Source: Bacteroidales bacterium
Lineage (GTDB): Bacteria; Bacteroidota; Bacteroidia; Bacteroidales; Muribaculaceae
Assembly (NCBI GenBank): GCA_019415705.1
Contig: DXYS01000018.1
Span: 9,267-73,266, forward strand
DNA: 64,000 nt
Reading direction: 5' to 3'
Shown here piece after piece: positions 53,686 through 61,468 of this stretch (within the stretch, counting starts at the first letter, position 1; every line of letters begins with the position of its first letter). The notes under the pieces are model-generated. The model ran no database searches. It was not told the origin of the DNA and worked only from the letters and a program-made list of their open reading frames with translations. The position numbers and the translations under genes are program-made.

Positions 53686-55206
53686 TTACTTGTTGAAATA
53701 AAGGTTCTGGAAAGTGGCGAATGTGCGTTCGAGCAGATGTGACATGGTCTCGTCTTTGGTAGAGTCTGTCTTTTTGGCAAACGTGTCGCGGATGGTGTCA
53801 AAGAGAGTGTCGCCGAAAATGCCCTTGGTCGAGAATTTGGCGGCGCTGTCACCGGCAAACATGCGCTCGTTGTACTTTTTCTTGCGTATATCTATGCCCT
53901 TGTCGAAGACTTCGTCATGGAAGAGCAGGCCTCTTCCGCCGGCCGAGTCAAAGAGCTGTTGTGCCCAGCCCGTGTGTTCGGCGGCGTCATAGAAAAGATT
54001 CATATAGCCGTTGAGCACCTCTAACTCCTCTTTCTCGCGGATACTCTTGAAGTACTGGTTGGCCATCTGACGGAAGAAGTCGCCGCGCGCATTGGTCATG
54101 GCTGCAGCCACAAAGCTGCCGAAACGCTCGCGGAACTTGTCTGTGTCGTCGGTGAAGTTGATGAAGTCCAAGCGCTCGTCGTCGCCGGCTTGCATGAAGA
54201 AGAAACGTGACTCGTTGTCGGCAGGCTCAAGTTTCTCGGGTGTGTCGCAGGTCTTGAAGAAGTCATAGGCCGCGAAAGCTGCCAGAAGCTCGATGAAGTC
54301 GACGGGATTTTTTTGTTTCTCGCCTCCGGTGTCGACGCCGGCCTCTTTGGGCAGGTCGGTCTGTGTCTGACGGCCGATGAGATAGAGGCGCTTATAGGTC
54401 TGCTGGACGGTCGGGTCCGAGCAGTAGAATTTGAGTGCGGCCTGTGAGTTGAGCGCAAATTTTGACGATTTGGCGACAATCTCGTTGCCCTTTGGCATGT
54501 CGGTGAATTTGAAGTAGCTTGTCAGCACGACAGAGCCGAAATAGTTGCCGCGCAGCACGCTTGAATTTTCCTCAAACATGATCTGTGAGGCGACGTCGAG
54601 GGCGTGGGGCAGGATGGGTATCGACGACGCGCCGGTGCCTCCGAATACAGAGCCGAAAATAAAGACCTTGTGACCGGTGCCGATGGTAAGACCCGAGAGA
54701 AAGTCACGCAGCTGAGAGCGTGTCGAGCCCTGCATGGCGCGGTTAGCCTCCTGTATGATAGCGTGATACATCAGCATCGAGCCCATCTGTGTCTGCGCGC
54801 GGTAGCCGTGGCGCAGCGACATGTCGCGCACGCCCGGGCTGATGAAGAGGTCGGCGATGTCAGACTCCTTGAAGATACCGTCTTTTGATTTGTTCTGTGA
54901 AGCTTTCTCGTATTTGGCTACAGATGCGAAAGTCGTGCGGTCCTCGTATTTGGGGCTGAACTCGTAATAGTTGATTTTAGCCGAGAAATATGTGTTGGCC
55001 GAGGCATTGCCTCCGTTGATAGTCTGATATTTGTCGGCAAGTTCCTTTACACGTTTGAAGTTACCGTTGGTGATGTCGGTGTCGAGCGCGAGGATGTTGA
55101 CTTCGGTGTTGTCATACATGCCCATGGCGCAGAGATGTATGAAACTCTCGACGCAGCGCATGCCCGTACCACCTATGCCGATGACATATATTTTGTTGTC
55201 TGCCAT
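53686..55206 (-). CDS. Tubulin/FtsZ-like GTPase
   Basis: A 506-residue protein with the tubulin-superfamily pattern. The N-terminal nucleotide fold is GIGGTGMRCVESF (about 10-22), followed by LALDTDITNG (about 39-48). The signature loop FGSVFGGTGASSIPILP (about 184-200) corresponds to the GGGTGTG of FtsZ and tubulins. The C-terminal half (about 250-506) is helical, with no FtsZ-type C-terminal tail. It is longer than FtsZ and closer to the Tubulin_2-like proteins of bacterial gene clusters. Such proteins could polymerise with GTP or act as switches. The next gene (6 nt away) encodes an actin-type ATPase, a rare adjacency. Confidence 0.75.
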   Translation of the reverse strand: MADNKIYVIGIGGTGMRCVESFIHLCAMGMYDNTEVNILALDTDITNGNFKRVKELADKYQTINGGNASANTYFSAKINYYEFSPKYEDRTTFASVAKYEKASQNKSKDGIFKESDIADLFISPGVRDMSLRHGYRAQTQMGSMLMYHAIIQEANRAMQGSTRSQLRDFLSGLTIGTGHKVFIFGSVFGGTGASSIPILPHALDVASQIMFEENSSVLRGNYFGSVVLTSYFKFTDMPKGNEIVAKSSKFALNSQAALKFYCSDPTVQQTYKRLYLIGRQTQTDLPKEAGVDTGGEKQKNPVDFIELLAAFAAYDFFKTCDTPEKLEPADNESRFFFMQAGDDERLDFINFTDDTDKFRERFGSFVAAAMTNARGDFFRQMANQYFKSIREKEELEVLNGYMNLFYDAAEHTGWAQQLFDSAGGRGLLFHDEVFDKGIDIRKKKYNERMFAGDSAAKFSTKGIFGDTLFDTIRDTFAKKTDSTKDETMSHLLERTFATFQNLYFNK

Positions 55207-55239
55207 AAGATTGGTTTATAAAGTTGTGTGTTGCGGTGC

Positions 55240-55635
55240 TTATTTGCGTTTGGGGAAGATTGACTCCAATTTGGTGCGTCTTGTCTGGGCTTTGATGATG
55301 ATAAAGCTGATGATGAAATATACAAGAGCAGAGACTACGGCGGCGATACCCATGTGCATCATGTAGTCAGAGCGGAAAGCCGGCGTCATAATCTTGTTGA
55401 AGAACATGAAATAGTTGACAATTGCCGGTGCGGCCAATGCCACTGCGAGGATAGAGAAGAAAGCAGCGCGGCGTTTTGTGCCGGAATTGTCGATACGGCC
55501 CGGTTGCCAAGGTATCATGTTTGCGACGATAATCAGCACCAAGACTAAGATAACGGCGATGATAATCGAATAAATGTAAGTCGAAGTGATGGCTGATGAT
55601 AGCTGTGCGGGTGTTTTGATAAGGTCGGAAAGCAT
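55240..55635 (-). CDS. Small polytopic membrane protein
   Basis: A 131-residue inner-membrane protein with three hydrophobic segments (about 20-43, 58-80 and 93-116) and a basic C-terminal tail (RRTKLESIFPKRK). Conserved-looking features are the NMIPWQPGRIDNSGTKRRAAFFS loop (quoted in outline) and a Met-rich segment before the last helix. No family is recognised. It stands between the lipoprotein and the tubulin-like gene. It could link an outer-membrane or periplasmic lipoprotein to the cytosolic components, by inference from position and topology only. Confidence 0.65.
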   Translation of the reverse strand: MLSDLIKTPAQLSSAITSTYIYSIIIAVILVLVLIIVANMIPWQPGRIDNSGTKRRAAFFSILAVALAAPAIVNYFMFFNKIMTPAFRSDYMMHMGIAAVVSALVYFIISFIIIKAQTRRTKLESIFPKRK

Positions 55636-55692
55636 GGTAATGTTATGTGTTTAAATTGGGTTATTATTTATTTTGTATGTCTCGTTTGCTTG

Positions 55693-57075
55693 TCAAAGAT
55701 TACAGGTGTTGAGATAAATGGTGTAGACGACAGGGTCTTTGCCTTTGGCCGGATTGTTTTTCTTGTCAATCAGAGCCTGACGTATGCTCTCATAGAGCGA
55801 GGTGTTGTATTTGCCTGCATTGGCCGACTGTATTGACTGCCATTTGAAGTTCTTGTTGATGTCGTCGTTGTCGGTGAAGTTTTCTTCGGCTTCTTCGATT
55901 ATAAAATCGACTTTGAGCAGGTTGGGACGTCCGTCGGTTAGGAGGGTCGTGCCGTCCATGTCTGTGTCTAAATAGAGCATGATTTCGCCGGTCTTTTCAA
56001 AGACGTCTTCGTTGATGGTGAAAAGGTCGTCGACTTCCTCAAACGCCTCGGCCGGAATGGGTTTGGCACCTGCGTTGATGCTGTCCATGTACTGCATGAA
56101 AGCCGGGGTCAGCTGAGAGACTCTGACATCGATTTCCTTGATTTTGTAGGCTTCGGAGGGGTCGTTTTCGACAAAGAGACCGCGCACGAGAGGCAGACCG
56201 TCTTTGACGGGCATGCCGGCGGCATTGACAGCCTCTTCGAGCATGTATTTGCGGATTGAAGGCCAGTTGGTCAGCCATTCCTGCATCTCTATGCCGTTTT
56301 TATCTACGGACATGTAGTTTGACTCATTGAACGAGAGGTTTTCGTCGATGACCGGATATTTTTTGTCGACTTTGATATAGCGCGGAGCTTTGCTCGACAG
56401 ATGGAACATGCTTACGGCGTCAGTGCTGTGTACGCTCTTGACAAAACGGTCATGGAGATTGTCGGCGATGCGGTCGTCGGTGAAGATCATGTAGTAGCGG
56501 AACTTGTTGAATTTGCCGCTCTCGACATATGGCTCGCTGTAGATATATATGTCGTTGCCGCGCTGCATCCATTTGCGGAATTCGTCGGCAAGGTAGGGGT
56601 TGTTGAGGTTGTCGCCGGTGACGCCTTTCATAAAGTATTCGGCGTCAGTCAGCAGAATGGCCTGACGGTCGCCGGAGACGATGTCTGCAACTGCGGTCTT
56701 GAGGTCGGCGTTGTTGACTTCCTTGATGGTTTTAAGAAGTGCGTATACCTCCTGCTTGTTGTCGGTCTCGCGTGTAATTTTGTTACCTTTGATTGAGTAG
56801 AAAGTGGGAGCGGCGTCGACGATGGCCGGGTGTACCGACTGATAGAACGGCGACTGCATGGCTTCGGCAACACAGGTTGAATAGTCGACATAGAGGTCGA
56901 TTGAGTCCTGACGCAAATCAGAAGATTCGGGAGCGAAGTTCAAAGCTGCGAAGTCGGGCAGATGAGTGATTGACTCAGAGTCGACGGGAGCATTTACGCC
57001 TGAGCATGCGCATAAAGCCGTCGCTGTCGATATCGCTGCGACCGAGCGAACGACTGTCTTTTTAAGACTTGACAT
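55693..57075 (-). CDS. Lipoprotein with vWA-like pattern, first gene of the GTPase-system operon
   Basis: A 460-residue lipoprotein. Signal peptide ends in the lipobox LCAC with lipidated C24; the residue after it is Ser. No acidic surface-export signal follows, so the periplasmic face of the outer membrane is the likely site. A vWA-like alpha/beta order is visible: strand LYVDYSTC with a degenerate MIDAS (D64-Y-S66-T-C68, Cys for the second Ser), a helix with T127 and a strand AILLTDAE (D144). Full MIDAS metal binding is uncertain. The C-terminal half (about 230-460) is unknown. It is preceded by a strong promoter and followed by the operon with a 57-nt gap. I infer an envelope sensor or adaptor. 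Confidence 0.65.
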   Translation of the reverse strand: MSSLKKTVVRSVAAISTATALCACSGVNAPVDSESITHLPDFAALNFAPESSDLRQDSIDLYVDYSTCVAEAMQSPFYQSVHPAIVDAAPTFYSIKGNKITRETDNKQEVYALLKTIKEVNNADLKTAVADIVSGDRQAILLTDAEYFMKGVTGDNLNNPYLADEFRKWMQRGNDIYIYSEPYVESGKFNKFRYYMIFTDDRIADNLHDRFVKSVHSTDAVSMFHLSSKAPRYIKVDKKYPVIDENLSFNESNYMSVDKNGIEMQEWLTNWPSIRKYMLEEAVNAAGMPVKDGLPLVRGLFVENDPSEAYKIKEIDVRVSQLTPAFMQYMDSINAGAKPIPAEAFEEVDDLFTINEDVFEKTGEIMLYLDTDMDGTTLLTDGRPNLLKVDFIIEEAEENFTDNDDINKNFKWQSIQSANAGKYNTSLYESIRQALIDKKNNPAKGKDPVVYTIYLNTCNL

Positions 57076-57137
57076 AGAGATTAGATATTTGTGGTTTTTT
57101 TGTTAAAAAATTCGTAACAAACAGGTATTGTTTGGGG

Positions 57138-57169
57138 CGAAATTACGAAATACACTGTTCTTTTGCAAA
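57138..57169 (-). promoter_or_regulatory. Strong promoter of the 42-57 kb GTPase-system operon
   Basis: Minus strand: TTTG (57166-57169), exactly 20 nt, then TAATTTCG (57138-57145). This is the -33/N20/-7 geometry of Bacteroidetes promoters with one mismatch. Predicted start near 57131, about 55 nt before the lipoprotein ATG. Confidence 0.75.
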
Positions 57170-57284
57170 TATTAACGTGCTTAATTTGGAGCAAAATCAA
57201 GGTTTTAATCCTTATGTATGCGGCAATATAGTATGATATTATATCAGGCATGCTGAATAATCGGTAAATTATCCAAGAAAATAC

Positions 57285-57292
57285 TACTTTTG
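57285..57292 (+). promoter_or_regulatory. Promoter -7 element (TACTTTTG) 4 nt before an ATG
   Basis: TACTTTTG fits TAnnTTTG and ends only 4 nt before the ATG at 57297. The predicted transcript begins at or inside the start codon, so a leaderless mRNA is likely. It faces away from the operon promoter at 57138-57169. Confidence 0.6.
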
Positions 57293-57296
57293 CATC

Positions 57297-57941
57297 ATGT
57301 CACAGTTTAACACTATCACAGATGTCGAGGCCGAGTATGTCAGACTGCTTTTAGAGGGCGATGTCGAGACGGCCATACGTCTTACGGCTGATGCGCTGAG
57401 CCACAGCGACAGCCGCATTAAACAACTCTTTGAAGCCCGTGATGCTGACGGCCTGCAGGCTGAGGCTGCGGTCTTCGGGCGCCTGTCCCGCATGCAGATT
57501 GAGGCGCTCAGGCGCGGCGGTTTTGTTGCAGAGGCTTTCTCGTGCGCTGTCGCGACGCTGCTGAGCGTCGAAATCTATCGCTGCGGCAAAGCCATAGACC
57601 CGCTGACGCGCGTGATGCTATATTATGCAGCCATTCAGAACTTTATCGATGCGGTCGAGCGTACCGTCGCCTCTGATATGGAGTACAGCGAAGACCATCG
57701 CGGTTACATACTGTCGTTTCTCGCCTCGCTGCTCTATTATGCCTACGGCAAGGCTGTCAAGGCAGAGCCCGACGGCGCCGGACTCGCCGACGTCTACGGT
57801 TTTCTAAAGAGCATAGCTCAGAGCGGCGCCATTCAGAGTCCGGTCATCAAGCTCAACGGCATCGATGTCGACCCGGCCACGCCCGGTCCGCTACTTGTCG
57901 ATATAATGAGCCGTGCGGCGGCTCTCGGCATTTATAGCTGA
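57297..57941 (+). CDS. Hypothetical helical protein divergent from the GTPase-system operon
   Basis: A 214-residue protein, predicted nearly all alpha-helical, with no signal peptide or membrane segment. It has an acidic N-terminus (EAEYVRLLLEGDVETAIRL), a Cys/Leu-rich middle helix (EAFSCAVATLLSVEIYRCG) and the ending VIKLNGIDVDPATPGPLLVDIM, quoted in outline. I do not recognise the family. It shares the intergenic region with the operon and is read away from it, so it may be a regulator or partner, by position only. Its gene ends 1 nt from the end of the convergent MATE gene, leaving no terminator between. Start ATG 57297 is the only one consistent with the promoter, which lies 4 nt upstream. 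Confidence 0.7.
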   Translation: MSQFNTITDVEAEYVRLLLEGDVETAIRLTADALSHSDSRIKQLFEARDADGLQAEAAVFGRLSRMQIEALRRGGFVAEAFSCAVATLLSVEIYRCGKAIDPLTRVMLYYAAIQNFIDAVERTVASDMEYSEDHRGYILSFLASLLYYAYGKAVKAEPDGAGLADVYGFLKSIAQSGAIQSPVIKLNGIDVDPATPGPLLVDIMSRAAALGIYS

Positions 57942-57942
57942 A

Positions 57943-59403
57943 TCATTCGAGGTCGGTCTGAGGCTGTGCAGCAAATTCGGAGGCGTTCTCTTTTTTGCGC
58001 AGTGACGCGTTGCGGTACCACCGGCCGCTCCACATGCGCCACAGGAAAATCAGGCCGCGGAATGTCAGCTCGCAGCACATTGCAATCCACACGCCTCGCA
58101 GTCCGGCTGTCGGCGCAAGGAAAGCCGCGACGGGTATGCGCACAAGCCAGATGCTCCCGAAATTCATGATTGCAGGTATCAGTGTGTCACCGACGCCGAC
58201 AAAGGCGCCGTAAGCCACGATTGATGCCGCGTACATCGGCTCGGCCCACGCCTCGATGCGCAGGACCTCGGTGCCTAACTCGCGTATGGCCTCGACGGGC
58301 GTCATTATTTCCATCATCACGGGCGCGGAGAGATACATGACAGCGGCCATCACGGTCATAACTATCATGCCCAAGGCCACGGTTATGTGGCAGAATCGTT
58401 TGACAAGATCTATGCGACCGGCGCCGTAGCTTTGACCGACAAGCGTAGTGGCGGCGTCGCCGATGCCGAAGCCCGGCATATAGCAGAGGCTCTCGGCCGT
58501 CACAGCGAAAGCGTTGGCCGCTATGGCCACGACGCCAAGCGGAGCGACTATGATTGTAATGGTAATCTGCGCACCACAGAAGATGGCATGCTCGAGCGTC
58601 ATCGGCACGGAGATTTTGACCGCTTTAGAGAGTACGGCCCGGCGCGGCCTGAAACTGCCGTGCGGTCGGCGTGCGATGTCCAATTCGGGCTCGTGCCGTG
58701 TCAGAAACCACATCATAAGTCCGGCGGTGATTATTTCGGCAGCGACTGTTCCCAAGGCGGCGCCGAGCACACCGAGACCGGCTCCCGGCATTGTCAGACT
58801 GATATCTCCGATGCTGATCTCGTGCGTCGGGAAGATGAGGAAGAAGTTGAAGACCACGTCCAAGACACACATCAGCACATTGAGCAGGCTCGGCACCTTC
58901 ATGTTGCCGGCGCAGCGCAGCATGCCGCCTGCGAGATAGTTCATGGTCAGCATCGGCAGGGCGCCGATGAAGACTGCGAAGTAAAGCGTGGCGTCGCCAC
59001 AGATAGCGTCGTCGCCGCCCAACCAGTGGGGCAGGGCAGGTGAGATTGACAGTCCGACAGCAGTGGCAAGCAGACTGAATATCAGGCATGAGGTTATGCC
59101 TTGACGAAGCACCGACCGTGCTTCGTCAAACTCTTTGGCTCCGATGCGGTGGGCGACCTGCACCGAGAAACCCATCGTAACCATCGAGCAGATGCCCCAG
59201 AACATCCAAAGACTTGACGACATAAGACCGACTGACGCCGACTGGTCTGCGCCAAGACGGCCGACCATCGATGCATCGATATATTGCATCATTATGCTCG
59301 ACAGCTGAGCCAGTATGGCAGGCAGCGAGAGCCGCGCCGTCAGCGACAGCTGCTCGCCGAAGGTCATCGGCTCTCCGTTCTGGATTTTCTTTATCAGGGC
59401 CAT
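57943..59403 (-). CDS. MATE family efflux transporter
   Basis: A 486-residue inner-membrane exporter with about 12 hydrophobic segments in two similar halves. Typical MATE landmarks: LPAILAQLSSIMMQYIDASMVGRLGAD (outline; the MMQYIDASMVG segment is diagnostic), WMFWGICSMVTMGFSVQVAHRIGA in the first half (outline) and GIGDAATTLVGQSYGAGR in the second. These proteins export cationic drugs or metabolites driven by Na+ or H+. It follows the PatB-type gene by 12 nt and probably shares its transcript. The substrate cannot be predicted. Confidence 0.93.
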   Translation of the reverse strand: MALIKKIQNGEPMTFGEQLSLTARLSLPAILAQLSSIMMQYIDASMVGRLGADQSASVGLMSSSLWMFWGICSMVTMGFSVQVAHRIGAKEFDEARSVLRQGITSCLIFSLLATAVGLSISPALPHWLGGDDAICGDATLYFAVFIGALPMLTMNYLAGGMLRCAGNMKVPSLLNVLMCVLDVVFNFFLIFPTHEISIGDISLTMPGAGLGVLGAALGTVAAEIITAGLMMWFLTRHEPELDIARRPHGSFRPRRAVLSKAVKISVPMTLEHAIFCGAQITITIIVAPLGVVAIAANAFAVTAESLCYMPGFGIGDAATTLVGQSYGAGRIDLVKRFCHITVALGMIVMTVMAAVMYLSAPVMMEIMTPVEAIRELGTEVLRIEAWAEPMYAASIVAYGAFVGVGDTLIPAIMNFGSIWLVRIPVAAFLAPTAGLRGVWIAMCCELTFRGLIFLWRMWSGRWYRNASLRKKENASEFAAQPQTDLE

Positions 59404-59415
59404 CTCAGCGTGGTG

Positions 59416-60600
59416 TCAGTTTGCTCTGTCGATAAGTCGCCTCAACACCGGAGTGATACGTTCGAGAGCTTCGGCGAGCACTGCGCGAGGGCAGGCGATG
59501 TTGATGCGTATGTACGACGGATCGCCGTATACCGACCCGCTGTTGACACGGATACGTGCCTTGTCGACCAGCAGCTCCTCGAGCGAGTCGCCGTCCAAGC
59601 CCGTGGCGGTGATGTCGGCCCATACAAGATATGTGGCCTCAAGTTTCGTAAATTTTATCTCAGGCAATCGCTCGCCGAAGACGCGACAGAGCAGGCGGTA
59701 GTTTTCGGCAAGATAGTCACGCAGCGCATCTAACCACGTCTCGCCTTCGTCGTAGGCCGCAATCAGACCGGCGACGCCGAAAGGATTGACGTCGCAGACT
59801 TCGTTGATGTTGACCGCACGGTCTATGAGAGCTCGGCGCTCGGCTACGGGGTCGATGATGTTGGCAATCTGCAGTCCGGCTGTGTTGAACGCTTTGCTTG
59901 GCGAGCAGCAGATTATGGCATCGGGGTCGACGAGCGTCATCGGACGGTATGATGTGCCGGGAGCGGTAAGCTCGCAGTGTATTTCATCACTGACGATGGT
60001 TACGCCGTGCCGCCGGCAGATGTCGCTGACGCGACGCAGCTCGTCGTCTGTCCAGACGCGCCCGGTCGGGTTGTGGGGATTGCATAGCAGCAACAGGGTG
60101 TTTGAAGGGTCGGCGGCGAGAGCTTCCAATCCTTCGAAGTCGATGTCAAAGGTGATGCGTCCGTCAGGGGTGTCGCGGCGTCGGAGCGGGTTGGCGGCAA
60201 GTCGGCAGCCGTTGTTTCGTATCGATGAGTAGAAGCAGTTGTAGGCCGGAGTCTGCACGATGACGCCGTCGCCCTCGCGGCACAGGGCCTTGATGATGGC
60301 CGATATGGCGGGCACGACTCCGGGTACATAGATGACGTCGTCGCGGCGTACATGAAATCCGTGACGGCGATCAAACCAACGGTCCAACGCCTCATAATAG
60401 GCATCGGGCACCTGTGTGTAGCCGAAGACGCCGTGCTCGACTCTGCGTCGCAGGGCGTCGATGACGGCAGGAGCCGTGCGGAAATCCATGTCGGCGACCC
60501 ACATCTCGATGGTGTCGTCGAGGTCATCGTGTGCGTCCCATTTATAACTGCCGCTGCCACGACGTGGCACTATGGCGTCGAAATCAAAGCGCCTTGTCAT
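59416..60600 (-). CDS. PatB/MalY-type PLP-dependent C-S lyase
   Basis: A 394-residue fold-type I PLP enzyme. The start (FDFDAIVPRRGSGSYKWD) and MWVADMDFRTAPAVIDAL match the PatB/MalY/CsdB cystathionine beta-lyase group. The PLP Lys is in CCSPSKAFNTAGLQIAN. The SDEIHCEL and LCNPHNPTGRVWT motifs hold the cofactor Asp and phosphate-binding turn. It probably cleaves cystathionine or related S-conjugates. The ATG overlaps the stop of the DUF3737 gene by ATGA, so the two are translationally coupled, and the MATE gene follows. Confidence 0.9.
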   Translation of the reverse strand: MTRRFDFDAIVPRRGSGSYKWDAHDDLDDTIEMWVADMDFRTAPAVIDALRRRVEHGVFGYTQVPDAYYEALDRWFDRRHGFHVRRDDVIYVPGVVPAISAIIKALCREGDGVIVQTPAYNCFYSSIRNNGCRLAANPLRRRDTPDGRITFDIDFEGLEALAADPSNTLLLLCNPHNPTGRVWTDDELRRVSDICRRHGVTIVSDEIHCELTAPGTSYRPMTLVDPDAIICCSPSKAFNTAGLQIANIIDPVAERRALIDRAVNINEVCDVNPFGVAGLIAAYDEGETWLDALRDYLAENYRLLCRVFGERLPEIKFTKLEATYLVWADITATGLDGDSLEELLVDKARIRVNSGSVYGDPSYIRINIACPRAVLAEALERITPVLRRLIDRAN

Positions 60601-61445
60601 TTCTGAGTCGCGACTATCTCGCAGTCGGCCGGGGCTTTGCGGAATCCGTCGATGATTACTTCGCCGACAGTCGGAGCCTCGATGCGACCCGATATGGGGT
60701 TTTTGATGCTTGTGACAGGCGAGAGTATGACAGCTCTGACGTCGGAGTCCTCAAAGGCGAGGTCTGCGTCGGTGTCGAAGGTGCAGTCTTCCAAAACGAG
60801 GTCGCGGCAGTAGCACAGAGGCTGTGTGCCGGAGATGTGGCAACGCACGAGGTGCAGACGGCGGCTGTGCCATCCGAGATATTCGCCTGTCAGACGGCTG
60901 TCTTCGACGGTTACGTTCTCTGTGTTCCAGAATGCGTCTTTGGAGTCTATCACGGCATTGCGGATGGTCACGTCACGGCAATACTGGAAGGAGTAGTTGC
61001 CCTGTTGTTTATATCGGTCGATATCGATGTCGCGGCAGTGCATGAACAGATAATCGGCGTTTGCCACCTCTACGTCACGGAGTCTGATATTCTCACAGTG
61101 CCAAAGGGTTTCGGCGGCGTCAGGGATTGTGACGCGTTCGAGTTCGATGCCGTCCATCTCGCGGAACATTTTAGGAGCCTCGATGCGTGTGTCGCGCATC
61201 GTCAGGTTGGACGAGTACCACAGAGCGGCGCGCGCACCCTCGGTGAAGAAGCAGCGTTCGATACGGAAACGGTTGACGTGCCAGAACGGATATTTGCCCT
61301 CGAAACGGCAGTCTGTCGCCACGATATTGCGGCAGTTCTTCAGGGCAGATTCGCCCGGATGTATTGTTACGTTTTTGAGTTCGAGATCGTGGCTGCCAAA
61401 CAGCGGACGCTCGCCTCCGAATTGTTCATCGCAGATTACTTCCAT
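60597..61445 (-). CDS. DUF3737-family protein (right-handed beta-helix)
   Basis: A 282-residue protein of the DUF3737 family. It starts MEVICDEQFGGERPLFGS and then repeats short strands with regular turns (RNIVATDCRFEGKYPFWHV, ENIRLRDVEVANADYLF, RDVTIRNAVIDSKDAF). This is the rhythm of a parallel beta-helix with many Cys and Trp on the ladder. Enzymatic activity is unknown. The stop overlaps the PatB-type start by ATGA. No signal peptide is present, so it is cytosolic. Confidence 0.88.
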   Translation of the reverse strand: MEVICDEQFGGERPLFGSHDLELKNVTIHPGESALKNCRNIVATDCRFEGKYPFWHVNRFRIERCFFTEGARAALWYSSNLTMRDTRIEAPKMFREMDGIELERVTIPDAAETLWHCENIRLRDVEVANADYLFMHCRDIDIDRYKQQGNYSFQYCRDVTIRNAVIDSKDAFWNTENVTVEDSRLTGEYLGWHSRRLHLVRCHISGTQPLCYCRDLVLEDCTFDTDADLAFEDSDVRAVILSPVTSIKNPISGRIEAPTVGEVIIDGFRKAPADCEIVATQK

Positions 61446-61468
61446 TGTTATATTTATGTAGTTGTAGA

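Noticed and set aside
58387..59043. 218-codon plus-strand frame opposite the MATE gene
   Set aside because: Charged His/Arg/Asp composition and full overlap with a clear membrane transporter gene.
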